From Betaproteobacteria bacterium (GTDB taxonomy: Bacteria; Pseudomonadota; Gammaproteobacteria; Burkholderiales; SG8-39): a DNA stretch of 13,279 nt. Positions within the stretch are counted from its first letter, which is position 1, and the number at the start of each line of letters is the position of its first letter. This document shows, piece after piece, positions 6,909 to 13,279 of the stretch. A program made the translations under genes and the position numbers. Location: contig JAFAGU010000299.1 of assembly GCA_019237595.1 (NCBI GenBank), positions 1 through 13,279 of the forward strand, written 5' to 3'. A model generated the notes under the pieces. That model was not told the DNA's origin, made no database searches, and saw nothing but the letters and a program-made list of their open reading frames with translations.

Positions 6909-7932
6909 GGCGAGGAGCCGCACCTGGCTCGTCACCGGCGCGGCGGGCTTCATCGGCTCGCACCTCGCCGAGGCGCTGCTGCGCGCCGGCCAGAAGGTGG
7001 TGGGCCTGGACAACTTCTCGACCGGCCGCCGCGAAAACCTGCTGCTCGTCAGGGACTCGCTGGACGAGCGCCAGTGGCGCAACTTCCGCTTCATCCAGGG
7101 CGACATCCGCTCGCTCGAGACCTGCCGCGAGGCGTGCCGCTCGGTGGAGCTCGTGCTGCATGAAGCGGCCCTCGGGAGCGTGCCGCGCTCGATCGACGAC
7201 CCGGTCGCCTCGATGGAATCGAACGTGAACGGCTTCCTCAACATGCTCGTCGCCGCCCGCGACGCCGGCGTGGAGCGGCTCGTCTACGCGAGCTCGAGCG
7301 CGACCTACGGCGACCACCCGGCGCTGCCGAAGGTCGAGCAGGTCATCGGCAAGCCGATGTCCCCCTACGGCATGACGAAGTACGTGAACGAGCTCACCGC
7401 CAGCGTCTTCTCGACCTGCTACGGCTTCGACACGATCGGCCTTCGCTACTTCAACGTCTTCGGGCCGCGCCAGGACCCGAACGGCGCGTATGCGGCCGTG
7501 ATCCCGGCCTTCATCGGCGGGCTCGTGCTCGGCAAGCCGATCTACATCTACGGCGACGGCGGCGCCGCGCGCGACTTCTGCTACGTCGAGAACATCGTGC
7601 AGGCGAATCTGCTTGCCGCGGTGACCACGCGCGCCGAGGCGCTGAACGAGGTCTACAACGTCGCCTGCGGCGCGCAGACCTCGCTCCTCGAGCTCTTCGA
7701 GACGATCCGCGGCATCGTCGGCGCGCGGCTGCCGCGCGCCCGCACTGCGCGCCCGGTGCACCGCGAGACGCGGCGCGGCGACATCAAGCTCTCGCTTGCC
7801 GACATCTCCAAGGCCTCGCGCCTGCTCGGCTACGAGCCGAAATGGCGAGTCGCCGAGGGCCTCGAGAAGACCGTCGACTGGTACATCGCCAACCTGCAGC
7901 CCGTGGCGGAAAAGAAGGTGGCCCATGCCTGA
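6874..7932 (+). CDS. UDP-N-acetylglucosamine 4-epimerase, WbpP/TviC family
   Basis: A 352-residue extended short-chain dehydrogenase/reductase that interconverts UDP-GlcNAc and UDP-GalNAc (or the matching uronic acids) using tightly bound NAD. Visible are the NAD-binding TGAAGFIG (21-28), the aspartate loop GLDNFSTGRRENL (44-56), the Ser-rich catalytic strand SSSATYGDHPALPKVE (140-155) and Tyr165-x3-Lys169 in SPYGMTKYVNEL. The segment LRYFNVFGPRQDPNGAYAAVIP is nearly the same as in Pseudomonas WbpP as I recall it. Ser307 in LSLADISKA sits where WbpP has the small Ser that allows N-acetylated substrates and E. coli GalE has a bulky Tyr, so a HexNAc substrate is favoured over plain UDP-Glc/Gal. 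ATG 6874 has AGAGG at 6862-6866, and the roughly 20-residue lead before the NAD motif matches WbpP. It is followed by the cognate dehydrogenase. Confidence 0.92.
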   Translation: METSEGLPERIKARSRTWLVTGAAGFIGSHLAEALLRAGQKVVGLDNFSTGRRENLLLVRDSLDERQWRNFRFIQGDIRSLETCREACRSVELVLHEAALGSVPRSIDDPVASMESNVNGFLNMLVAARDAGVERLVYASSSATYGDHPALPKVEQVIGKPMSPYGMTKYVNELTASVFSTCYGFDTIGLRYFNVFGPRQDPNGAYAAVIPAFIGGLVLGKPIYIYGDGGAARDFCYVENIVQANLLAAVTTRAEALNEVYNVACGAQTSLLELFETIRGIVGARLPRARTARPVHRETRRGDIKLSLADISKASRLLGYEPKWRVAEGLEKTVDWYIANLQPVAEKKVAHA

Positions 7933-9277
7933 GGTCCTGGACATGGAGGTCCTCGAGAAGGAATCGGCGGCCCGGGTTGCCGTCGCGCCGCAGAAGCTCG
8001 CGACCGTGGCGGTCGTCGGGCTGGGCTACGTCGGCCTGCCGGTCGCGGTCGCGTTCGGGCGGCAGCGCCCGTGCATCGGCTACGACCTTTCCACGAAGCG
8101 CATCCAGAACCTCGAGCACCACGTCGACGCGACGGGCGAGGTGTCCACCGCCGAGCTCATGGAGGCGAAGCTCCTGAAGCCGACGGCGGATCCGGCGGCG
8201 CTCGCGGCGGCCGACTTCATCATCGTCGCGGTGCCCACGCCCATCAATGCGGCGCGCCAGCCGGATTTCTCGCCGCTCGAATCGGCGAGCGAGACGGTCG
8301 GGCGCCATATGAAGCCGGGCGTCACCGTGATCTACGAGTCGACGGTGTACCCGGGCGCGACCGAGGAAGTGTGCGTCCCCATCCTCGAGAAATTCTCCGG
8401 CATGCGCTGGCGGCAGGACTTCCACGTCGGCTATTCGCCGGAGCGCATCAATCCGGGCGACCGCAACCACTGCTTCCGGAACATCCGCAAGGTCGTGTCG
8501 GGCGACGACGCGGAGACGCTGGAGAAGGTCGCCGAGCTCTATGGCTCCGTCGTGGAGGCGGGCGTGTACCGCGCCTCGTCCATCCGCGTCGCGGAAGCGG
8601 CCAAGGTGATCGAGAACACGCAGCGCGACCTCAACATCGCCTTCGTGAACGAGCTCGCCATCATCTTCGAGAAGCTCGGCCTCGACACGATGGAGGTGCT
8701 GAAGGCCGCGGGCACGAAGTGGAATTTCCTGCCCTTCCGCCCGGGCCTCGTCGGCGGCCATTGCATCGGCGTCGACCCGTACTACCTCACGCACAAGGCG
8801 GAGCTCGTCGGCTACCACCCCGAGGTGATCCTCGCGGGGCGGCGCATCAACGACGGCATGGGGAGCCACATCGCGCGCAAGACCGTGCAGCAGATGATCC
8901 ATGCCGGGCGCAACATCAAGGGCGCGCGCGTGAACGTGCTGGGGCTCACCTTCAAGGAGGACTGCCCGGACATCCGGAACTCGAAAGTCGTGGACATCAT
9001 CCGCGAGCTCCACGAGTTCGGCGTCGAGACGCACGTGCACGACCCGATCGCCTCGCGCGACGATGCGCTGCACGAGTACGGCATCCGCATCGCGGACTGG
9101 GAGCACCTGCCGGCCGCCGATGCGACGATCCTCGCGGTCGCGCACCGCCGCTTCCTCGAGCTGCCGGCGTCCGAGCTCCGCAACAAGATCGTGCGGCACG
9201 GGTGCCTGATCGACGTCAAGGCCGTGCTCGACCCGGAGCCCTTCCGCCGCGAAGGGCTGAGGGTCTGGCGGCTCTAG
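7925..9277 (+). CDS. UDP-N-acetyl-hexosamine 6-dehydrogenase, WbpO/TviB family
   Basis: A 450-residue nucleotide-sugar dehydrogenase that oxidises C6 of a UDP-HexNAc twice with NAD, giving UDP-GalNAcA or UDP-GlcNAcA. The N-terminal NAD domain begins VAVVGLGYVGLPVAVAFG (28-45). Other marks are VPTPIN (103-108), YESTVYPGATEEVC (137-150), the substrate-binding YSPERINPGD (170-179) and the catalytic Cys280 in GGHCIGVDPYYLTHKAE. The C-terminal UDP-binding domain contains VLGLTFKEDCPDIRNSK (338-354). Length and motifs fit the TviB/WbpO branch rather than UDP-glucose dehydrogenase. ATG 7925 lies inside the epimerase stop region (8-base overlap) with GAAGG at 7915-7919. A second in-frame Met six codons later is possible but less well placed. 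With the preceding epimerase it forms the known two-gene module for UDP-GalNAcA. Confidence 0.93.
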   Translation: MPEVLDMEVLEKESAARVAVAPQKLATVAVVGLGYVGLPVAVAFGRQRPCIGYDLSTKRIQNLEHHVDATGEVSTAELMEAKLLKPTADPAALAAADFIIVAVPTPINAARQPDFSPLESASETVGRHMKPGVTVIYESTVYPGATEEVCVPILEKFSGMRWRQDFHVGYSPERINPGDRNHCFRNIRKVVSGDDAETLEKVAELYGSVVEAGVYRASSIRVAEAAKVIENTQRDLNIAFVNELAIIFEKLGLDTMEVLKAAGTKWNFLPFRPGLVGGHCIGVDPYYLTHKAELVGYHPEVILAGRRINDGMGSHIARKTVQQMIHAGRNIKGARVNVLGLTFKEDCPDIRNSKVVDIIRELHEFGVETHVHDPIASRDDALHEYGIRIADWEHLPAADATILAVAHRRFLELPASELRNKIVRHGCLIDVKAVLDPEPFRREGLRVWRL

Positions 9278-9279
9278 AC

Positions 9280-10956
9280 ATGGGCGCCGCGATGCCAGCG
9301 AAGGCGGCGCCGCCTCCGTCGCCCGAGCACGCCGTCGCCGCCTCGAGCGGTACGCAGCCGCGCCGGCTGCGCGTCGGCCTGTTCGTCGACTCGCGCGAGC
9401 AGCCGCGCTGGGTCGCCGAGGCGTTCTCGCGCGTCGCGCGCGCCGGATTCGCCGAGATCTCGCTCATTGCGGTTGCCGGAGAGCCCGCGACGGAGCCGCC
9501 GGCGCTCTGGAAGCTCTACGACCGGATGGACCGCTGGACCTTCGCGCGCGGCGCGCAGGATCCGGCGGGCCGCGTGGACCTCGTGCGCGCGGTGCCGCAT
9601 CGCAAGTTCGCGCAGCTCGGCAGCCTCGCGCTGCACGAGCTCGGGCTCGACCTCGACGTGGCCTTCGCCGTCGGGCGCTTCGACGACGGGCTCCTCGACG
9701 GGATCGCGCGCTATGGCGTCTGGCGCTTCTACTTCGGCGGCGGGTCGCACGAAGCCGGCGCGGGTGAGGCGCTCGCGGGTTTCCGCGAAGTCGCCGAGAA
9801 CGCCGCGCTCTCCGGCTCCGGCCTCAAGGTCAGGCTCGCCGCGGGCGCCGCCTCGCGCTTCGCCTACCAGTCCTGGTCGCGGACCTATCCGCTCTCGGCC
9901 GCGCGGAACCGCGCGCAGCTCCTCGCCAAGACGGCGGCTTTCGCGGAGCGCGCGCTTCGCGAGCTGCACCGCTCCGGCTACGGCTGGCTCGAGCAGTGCC
10001 GCCTCTTCCGAGGCCCCGAAGAAAGCCGCGTCGCCTATCCCGGCACGCTGGAGCTCGCACGGGACGTCGGCGCCATCGCCGCGCGCATCGGCCGCCGCGG
10101 GCTCGAGAAGGCGCTCAACGTCGAGCAGTGGTTCATCGCCTACCGCTTCCGCGAGTCGCGCTTCGGCGACGCGCGCGCGATTCCTCCGGACCTGCGCGGC
10201 TTCACGCGGCTCACGCCGCCGAAGGATCGCTACTGGGCCGACCCGTTCCCGCTCGCGATGAACGGCCGCTACTTCGTCTTCTTCGAGGAGCTCCCCTTCA
10301 AGGCGGGCAAGGCGCACATCTCCATGGTCGAGATCGATCCCGTCAGCGGCGGCGCGTCGCAGCCGGTGCGGGTGCTCGAGCGGCCCTACCACCTTTCCTA
10401 TCCCTTCCTGCTCGAGCACGAGGGGCAGCTCTACATGATCCCCGAGACGGCGCGCCACGGCACCGTGGAGCTCTACCGCTGCGTGGACTTCCCGCGCTCG
10501 TGGAAGCTCGAGCGCGTGCTCATCGACGGCCTTCGCTGCGTCGACGCGACGTTCCATCGCGGCCACGACCGGTGGTGGCTCTTTGCCAACGTCGCGGCGA
10601 AGGGCTCGCGCATGTACGACGACGAGCTGCACCTCTTCCACGCCGAGAAGCTCGGCGGCGAATGGACGCCGCACCCGCGCAACCCGGTGAAGTCCGACGC
10701 GCGCTGCGCGCGCCCCGCCGGGCAGCTCTACTGGAGGAACGGCGCGCTCTACCGCCCCGCGCAGATCTGCGCGCCGCTCTACGGCTCCGGGCTTTCGATC
10801 AACCGCGTGCTGCGGCTCACGCCCACGGAATACGCGGAGCGCCAGGTCGAGCGCATCCTGCCCTCGCGGCGCGAGGGCCTGCTCGGCCTGCACACCGTCA
10901 ACCGCGCCGGCGACCTCACGGTCGTCGACGCCTTCATGCGGCGCCCTCGCTTCTAG
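9280..10956 (+). CDS. Formyltransferase-like domain fused to a GINT1-type five-bladed propeller; function unknown
   Basis: A 558-residue protein with two parts. Residues about 29-190 resemble a formyltransferase-type Rossmann domain (LRVGLFVDSREQPRWVAEAF, then LDLDVAFAVGRFDDGLLDGIARYGVWRFYFGGG), but the Asn/His-containing catalytic loop of true formyltransferases is replaced by RFYFGGG. Residues about 315-558 contain five spaced blade-like repeats: ADPFPLAMNGRYFVFFEE, SYPFLLEHEGQLYMIPET, DATFHRGHDRWWLFAN, RPAGQLYWRNGALYRPAQ and LHTVNRAGDLTVVDA. This fits the five-bladed, GH43-like N-terminal domain named for plant glucosamine inositolphosphorylceramide transferase 1; I recall bacterial relatives in polysaccharide loci, but no biochemical role for them. 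No signal peptide is seen, so it is probably cytoplasmic. It sits between the dehydrogenase (two bases upstream) and two glycosyltransferases. The first 28 residues are Ala/Pro-rich; a start at 9292 is also possible. It could be a sugar-modifying enzyme, a glycosyltransferase or a binding protein. Confidence 0.75.
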   Translation: MGAAMPAKAAPPPSPEHAVAASSGTQPRRLRVGLFVDSREQPRWVAEAFSRVARAGFAEISLIAVAGEPATEPPALWKLYDRMDRWTFARGAQDPAGRVDLVRAVPHRKFAQLGSLALHELGLDLDVAFAVGRFDDGLLDGIARYGVWRFYFGGGSHEAGAGEALAGFREVAENAALSGSGLKVRLAAGAASRFAYQSWSRTYPLSAARNRAQLLAKTAAFAERALRELHRSGYGWLEQCRLFRGPEESRVAYPGTLELARDVGAIAARIGRRGLEKALNVEQWFIAYRFRESRFGDARAIPPDLRGFTRLTPPKDRYWADPFPLAMNGRYFVFFEELPFKAGKAHISMVEIDPVSGGASQPVRVLERPYHLSYPFLLEHEGQLYMIPETARHGTVELYRCVDFPRSWKLERVLIDGLRCVDATFHRGHDRWWLFANVAAKGSRMYDDELHLFHAEKLGGEWTPHPRNPVKSDARCARPAGQLYWRNGALYRPAQICAPLYGSGLSINRVLRLTPTEYAERQVERILPSRREGLLGLHTVNRAGDLTVVDAFMRRPRF

Positions 10957-10980
10957 GCGCAGGCCGCGGCACCCCCAAGA

Positions 10981-10986
10981 GGGAGG
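10981..10986 (+). promoter_or_regulatory. Strong ribosome binding site in the only true intergenic gap
   Basis: The 36 bases between the stop at 10956 and ATG 10993 hold GGGAGG six bases before the start codon, the best Shine-Dalgarno match in the window. Most other genes here rely on overlap with the preceding stop. The gap is too short for a recognisable promoter or terminator, and I see neither. Confidence 0.65.
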
Positions 10987-10992
10987 ATCGAC

Positions 10993-12126
10993 ATGGAAGC
11001 AAGCCTCGTCTCCAGGCTGGTCATGGCGGGCCCTGCGCCCGAGGCGCGCGGCGGCGCCGCGACGCTCGTCTCGCTCTGGCGCGAGCAGGGGCTCTTCAGG
11101 CGTTGGCCCATCGACTACATCGCGATGCACGGCGACGGCGCTCCGGCCCCGGAAGCGCTTCTCCTGCTGCAGGGCTTGCGGCGGCTCGCGGATGGGCTCG
11201 GACGCTCCCGCGCGGTGGCGATGCACCTGCACGCGAGCGCGTCCTCGCCGCTCTGGCGCCCAGGACTCTTCGCCGCGCTTGCCCTTGGCCTGCGCCGGCC
11301 GCTCGTGCTCCAGCTGCACGGCTCGGGCTTCGAGGGCCTGCACGACCGTGCGAGCACGCCGGTGCGCGCGGCGATGCGGCTCGCGCTCGAGCGCGCCGCC
11401 TGCGTCCTCGTGCCTTGCGAGGCGCTTCGTGCTTGGGTCGGAACGATCACTCGCGAGGCGAACGTGCGCCTGCTCCTGCCGGCGGTGCGAGCTGCGGCCG
11501 TAGCGAGCCAGCCGGCGGCGCGCCGCGAGAAGTTCATCCTCTACCTCGCCCGCATCGAAGCGGACAAGGGCATCGAAGACCTCGTCGAGGCGTTTGCGCA
11601 GGTGCGCGCGACGATCCCCGAAGCGCGGCTCGTTTGCGCCGGAGAGGGCGATCGTTCTCGCGTGGCGGCGCTTGCCGAGCGCCTGGGCCTCGGCAAGGCC
11701 GTGAAGTTTGTCGGCACCGTCGGTCCCTCGGGCAAGCGCGCGCTCCTCGAGAGTGCGGGTGCGCTTGCGCTTCCCGCGTACTCGGCGGGGCTTCCGCTCG
11801 GGCTGCTCGAGGCGATGTCGGCGGGCGTCCCGGTGGTTGCCTCCGCCGCAGGCGGCATCGGCGAGGCGGTGGTCGACGGCGCGAGCGGGCTCCTCTGCGC
11901 GCCAGGCGACAAGGCGGCGCTCGCGCGGCAGCTCAAGCGCGTGCTCATGGACTCCGCGCTCGCGGCTCGGCTCGGCGCCGGCGCGCGCGAAACCGTGCGC
12001 GCGCGCTTCTCGCCCGAGCGCCATCTCGCCGCGCTCGAAGATCTCTATGCCGACCTCGGGATGCGCGCGCTCGGCGAGCCTTTGCAGCCGGCCACGATCG
12101 ACCCGCGCGCGAGGCTCGCCGCATGA
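10993..12126 (+). CDS. Glycosyltransferase family 4 with altered EX7E motif (first Glu is Ala)
   Basis: A 377-residue GT-B protein. The acceptor domain (about 1-175) is divergent, with RGGAATLVSLWRE (19-31) and LVLQLHGSG (104-112). The donor domain runs from about 180: FILYLARIEADKGIEDLVEAF, with Arg187 and Lys192 at the expected phosphate-binding places, and LVCAGEGD (213-220). The EX7E region reads PAYSAGLPLGLLEAMSAGVPVV: Ala265 stands where most GT4 enzymes have the first Glu, while Glu273 is kept. The codon is GCG, one base from GAG. The protein may still be active or may have a changed role. Its start has a strong ribosome site after a 36-base gap, so it can be translated independently. 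By eye it uses more CTT, CGT and CCT codons than the genes upstream. The gene overlaps the next by four bases. Confidence 0.83.
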   Translation: MEASLVSRLVMAGPAPEARGGAATLVSLWREQGLFRRWPIDYIAMHGDGAPAPEALLLLQGLRRLADGLGRSRAVAMHLHASASSPLWRPGLFAALALGLRRPLVLQLHGSGFEGLHDRASTPVRAAMRLALERAACVLVPCEALRAWVGTITREANVRLLLPAVRAAAVASQPAARREKFILYLARIEADKGIEDLVEAFAQVRATIPEARLVCAGEGDRSRVAALAERLGLGKAVKFVGTVGPSGKRALLESAGALALPAYSAGLPLGLLEAMSAGVPVVASAAGGIGEAVVDGASGLLCAPGDKAALARQLKRVLMDSALAARLGAGARETVRARFSPERHLAALEDLYADLGMRALGEPLQPATIDPRARLAA

Positions 12127-13247
12127 GCCCGCGGCCAGTCGTGCTCGTGGCGAGCCCCAGCCTCGACGCGGTGAGCGGAGTCACGACGCACGCGCTTTCG
12201 ATCCTGCGCTCGCCGCTGCGCGCGAGCTTCGAGCTGCGCCACTTCCAGGTCGGTAGCGAGGGGCGCGCCGAAGGCCCGCTCGGGCGCGCACTGCGCCTGG
12301 CCGCGAGCCCGTTCCTCCTCGCCGTAGCGATCGCGCGCCACGGCGCGTCCGTCGTGCACCTCAACACGTCGCTCAATGCGCGCGCGTTCTGGCGCGACGC
12401 CCTCTACGCCGCCGTTGCGAAGCTTGCCGGCGCGCGGGTCGTGCTGCAGAAGCACGGCGGAAGGCTCGACGAGTTCCTGCGCGAGGCGCCCCCCGTGCTC
12501 GTGCGCGCGGTGCTGCGGCTCGCCGACGCCGTGGTCGTGCTCTCGCGCGCCGAGCTCGCCCAGTTCGCGCGCTTCGTCCCGGGCCAGCACATCGAGCTCG
12601 TGCCGAACGGCATCGATGTGTCGCTCTATCGGCGCTCGCATCTGGCCGAGCCGACGAAGAGCGCTCCCGCGGGTTCCCGGGAACCGCTCCGGCTCCTGTA
12701 CCTTGGCCGCCTCGCGGGCGGAAAAGGCCTCGAGGAAATCGTCGAGGCCATGGCGCTCCTTCGCGCGCGCGGGGTCCCGGCGACGCTTTGCATCGCGGGC
12801 TCCGGCCCCATGGAAACGGCGCTCCGCGAGCGCGTCGGAGCGCTCGACTTGGCCGGCGTGAGCTTCGCCGGCGCCGCCTACGGGGCGCACAAGGTCGCGC
12901 TGCTCGCGGAGGCCGACGTTCTCGTGCTGCCCAGCCATGCCGAGGGGCTTCCGTATGCGGTGCTCGAGGCCATGGCGGCCGGGGTCGTGCCGGTGGTCAC
13001 GCCCGTGGGCGCGCTGCCCGACGTGATCGAGGAGGGCGTGCACGGCCTCTTCGTGCCGGTGCGGGATGCGCCGGCGATTGCTGCGGCGCTCGCCTCCCTC
13101 GATGCCGATCGCCCGCGGCTCGCGCGCCTCGGCGCGGCGGCGCGGCGGCGCGCGGCGAGCGCCTATTCCGTCGAGCGGCTCGCCGCCGAGCTCGGCGGGG
13201 TGTACTCCGCGCTCGCCTCGGCGCGCGCCGCGAAGACGGTCCTCTAG
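12123..13247 (+). CDS. Glycosyltransferase family 4
   Basis: A 374-residue GT-B glycosyltransferase. The N-terminal domain starts VVLVASPSLDAVSGVTTHALSIL, with an SG pair in place of the usual GG loop. It continues through VVHLNTSLNARAFWRD and VVLQKHGGRLDEFL. The donor domain has LLYLGRLAGGKGLEEIVEAMALL, with the Arg and Lys expected at the donor phosphates, then IAGSGPM. An intact EX7E motif follows (Glu274 and Glu282 in EGLPYAVLE), then the loop VTPVGALPDVIEEGVHGLFVPV. It probably adds another sugar to the repeat unit; linkage and donor are not deducible. ATG 12123 overlaps the preceding stop (ATGA) and has GAGG at 12111-12114. The frame is open far upstream, but that part is a shadow of other genes. 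Confidence 0.87.
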   Translation: MSPRPVVLVASPSLDAVSGVTTHALSILRSPLRASFELRHFQVGSEGRAEGPLGRALRLAASPFLLAVAIARHGASVVHLNTSLNARAFWRDALYAAVAKLAGARVVLQKHGGRLDEFLREAPPVLVRAVLRLADAVVVLSRAELAQFARFVPGQHIELVPNGIDVSLYRRSHLAEPTKSAPAGSREPLRLLYLGRLAGGKGLEEIVEAMALLRARGVPATLCIAGSGPMETALRERVGALDLAGVSFAGAAYGAHKVALLAEADVLVLPSHAEGLPYAVLEAMAAGVVPVVTPVGALPDVIEEGVHGLFVPVRDAPAIAAALASLDADRPRLARLGAAARRRAASAYSVERLAAELGGVYSALASARAAKTVL

Positions 13248-13255
13248 ACCCGCGC

Positions 13256-13279
13256 ATGTGCGGCATCGCCGGCTGGATC
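13256..13279 (+). CDS. AsnB-type glutamine amidotransferase (asparagine synthase-like), 3'-truncated
   Basis: Only eight codons are visible: MCGIAGWI. Met-Cys-Gly-Ile-(Ala/Ser)-Gly is the hallmark start of class II glutamine amidotransferases of the asparagine synthetase B type, in which Cys2 becomes the N-terminal nucleophile after Met removal. The start lies eight bases after the preceding stop, with no clear ribosome site. AsnB-like genes are common in EPS and O-antigen loci. Beside a WbpO/WbpP module, amidation of a uronic acid (as proposed for WbpS of Pseudomonas aeruginosa O6) is a reasonable guess, but the substrate cannot be judged from this fragment. Other class II amidotransferases (GlmS, PurF) begin somewhat differently. 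Confidence 0.72.

Noticed and set aside
8071..9279. In-frame upstream extension of the formyltransferase/propeller gene
   Set aside because: It lies wholly within the dehydrogenase gene in another frame and shows no domain. The ATG at 9280, just after the dehydrogenase stop, is the sensible start.
10957..10992. Possible terminator or promoter in the 36-base gap
   Set aside because: There is no convincing stem with a T-tract and no recognisable -35/-10 pair. Only a ribosome binding site can be supported.
9274..12024. A 916-codon open frame on the minus strand across the GINT1-like and glycosyltransferase genes
   Set aside because: It arises because TTA, CTA and TCA codons are almost absent from the + strand genes, leaving no stops opposite. 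Its product is Arg/Ala/Glu/His-rich with no recognisable domain, while the + strand frames have clear family motifs.
9996..12122. Long in-frame extension upstream of the last glycosyltransferase
   Set aside because: It is an out-of-frame reading of two other genes. The GT4 fold begins directly at ATG 12123, which forms a typical ATGA overlap.
13130..13160. GCG/CGG-rich low-complexity run near the end of the last glycosyltransferase
   Set aside because: It encodes an Ala/Arg-rich helix (RLGAAARRRAASAY) typical of GT4 C-termini in high-GC genomes and does not look like a separate repeat element.
1..13279. CRISPR array, tRNA/rRNA, insertion sequence, attachment site or toxin-antitoxin pair
   Set aside because: No spaced repeats, tRNA-like cloverleaf, transposase motif or terminal inverted repeats were seen. 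The sequence is filled by EPS genes on one strand.

Overview
The window is a stretch of high-GC bacterial DNA (by eye near 70% G+C, with third codon positions almost all G or C and CTC, TCG, GAG and GCG heavily favoured). It carries one uninterrupted set of co-directional genes for making and exporting an extracellular or capsular polysaccharide. The EpsF/EpsG chain-length pair is of the Methylobacillus EPS type, often found with exosortase systems. This and the codon style suggest a proteobacterium, most likely a betaproteobacterium. The genus cannot be named from what is visible, and no exosortase or PEP-CTERM gene lies in the window.

Layout, all on the + strand. (1) 1-1439: the C-terminal end of the chain-length regulator EpsF and its cytoplasmic partner, the BY-kinase-like ATPase EpsG, which carries an N-terminal MshEN-type domain. 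(2) 1451-1600: a possible 49-residue single-span membrane or secreted protein of unknown function, overlapping the next gene. (3) 1576-5745: a Wzy_C/O-antigen-ligase family membrane protein (probable polymerase), a GT4 glycosyltransferase and a Wzx-like flippase. (4) 5742-9277: a second GT4 enzyme, then a WbpP/TviC-type UDP-GlcNAc 4-epimerase and a WbpO/TviB-type UDP-HexNAc 6-dehydrogenase. (5) 9280-10956: a two-domain protein with a degenerate formyltransferase-like N-terminus and a five-bladed propeller C-terminus like that of glucosamine inositolphosphorylceramide transferase 1. Its function is unknown and it is the least understood gene here. (6) 10993-13247: two more GT4 glycosyltransferases. 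(7) 13256-13279: the first eight codons of an AsnB-type glutamine amidotransferase, cut by the window end.

How they work together (inference from the families): the epimerase and dehydrogenase supply UDP-GalNAcA, and the four GT4 enzymes add sugars to a lipid-linked repeat unit. The flippase moves the unit across the inner membrane, the Wzy-like protein polymerises it, and EpsF/EpsG set chain length. The AsnB-like enzyme could amidate the uronic acid, as proposed for WbpS beside WbpO/WbpP in Pseudomonas aeruginosa O6, or act elsewhere. The initiating phosphoglycosyltransferase and the outer-membrane exporter are not in the window and probably lie upstream.

Most genes touch or overlap (ATGA junctions at 5742 and 12123), so this looks like one operon. 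The only real intergenic gap is 36 bases (10957-10992). I found no internal promoter, terminator, tRNA, rRNA, IS element, attachment site or CRISPR array, and no non-coding stretch over 300 bases.
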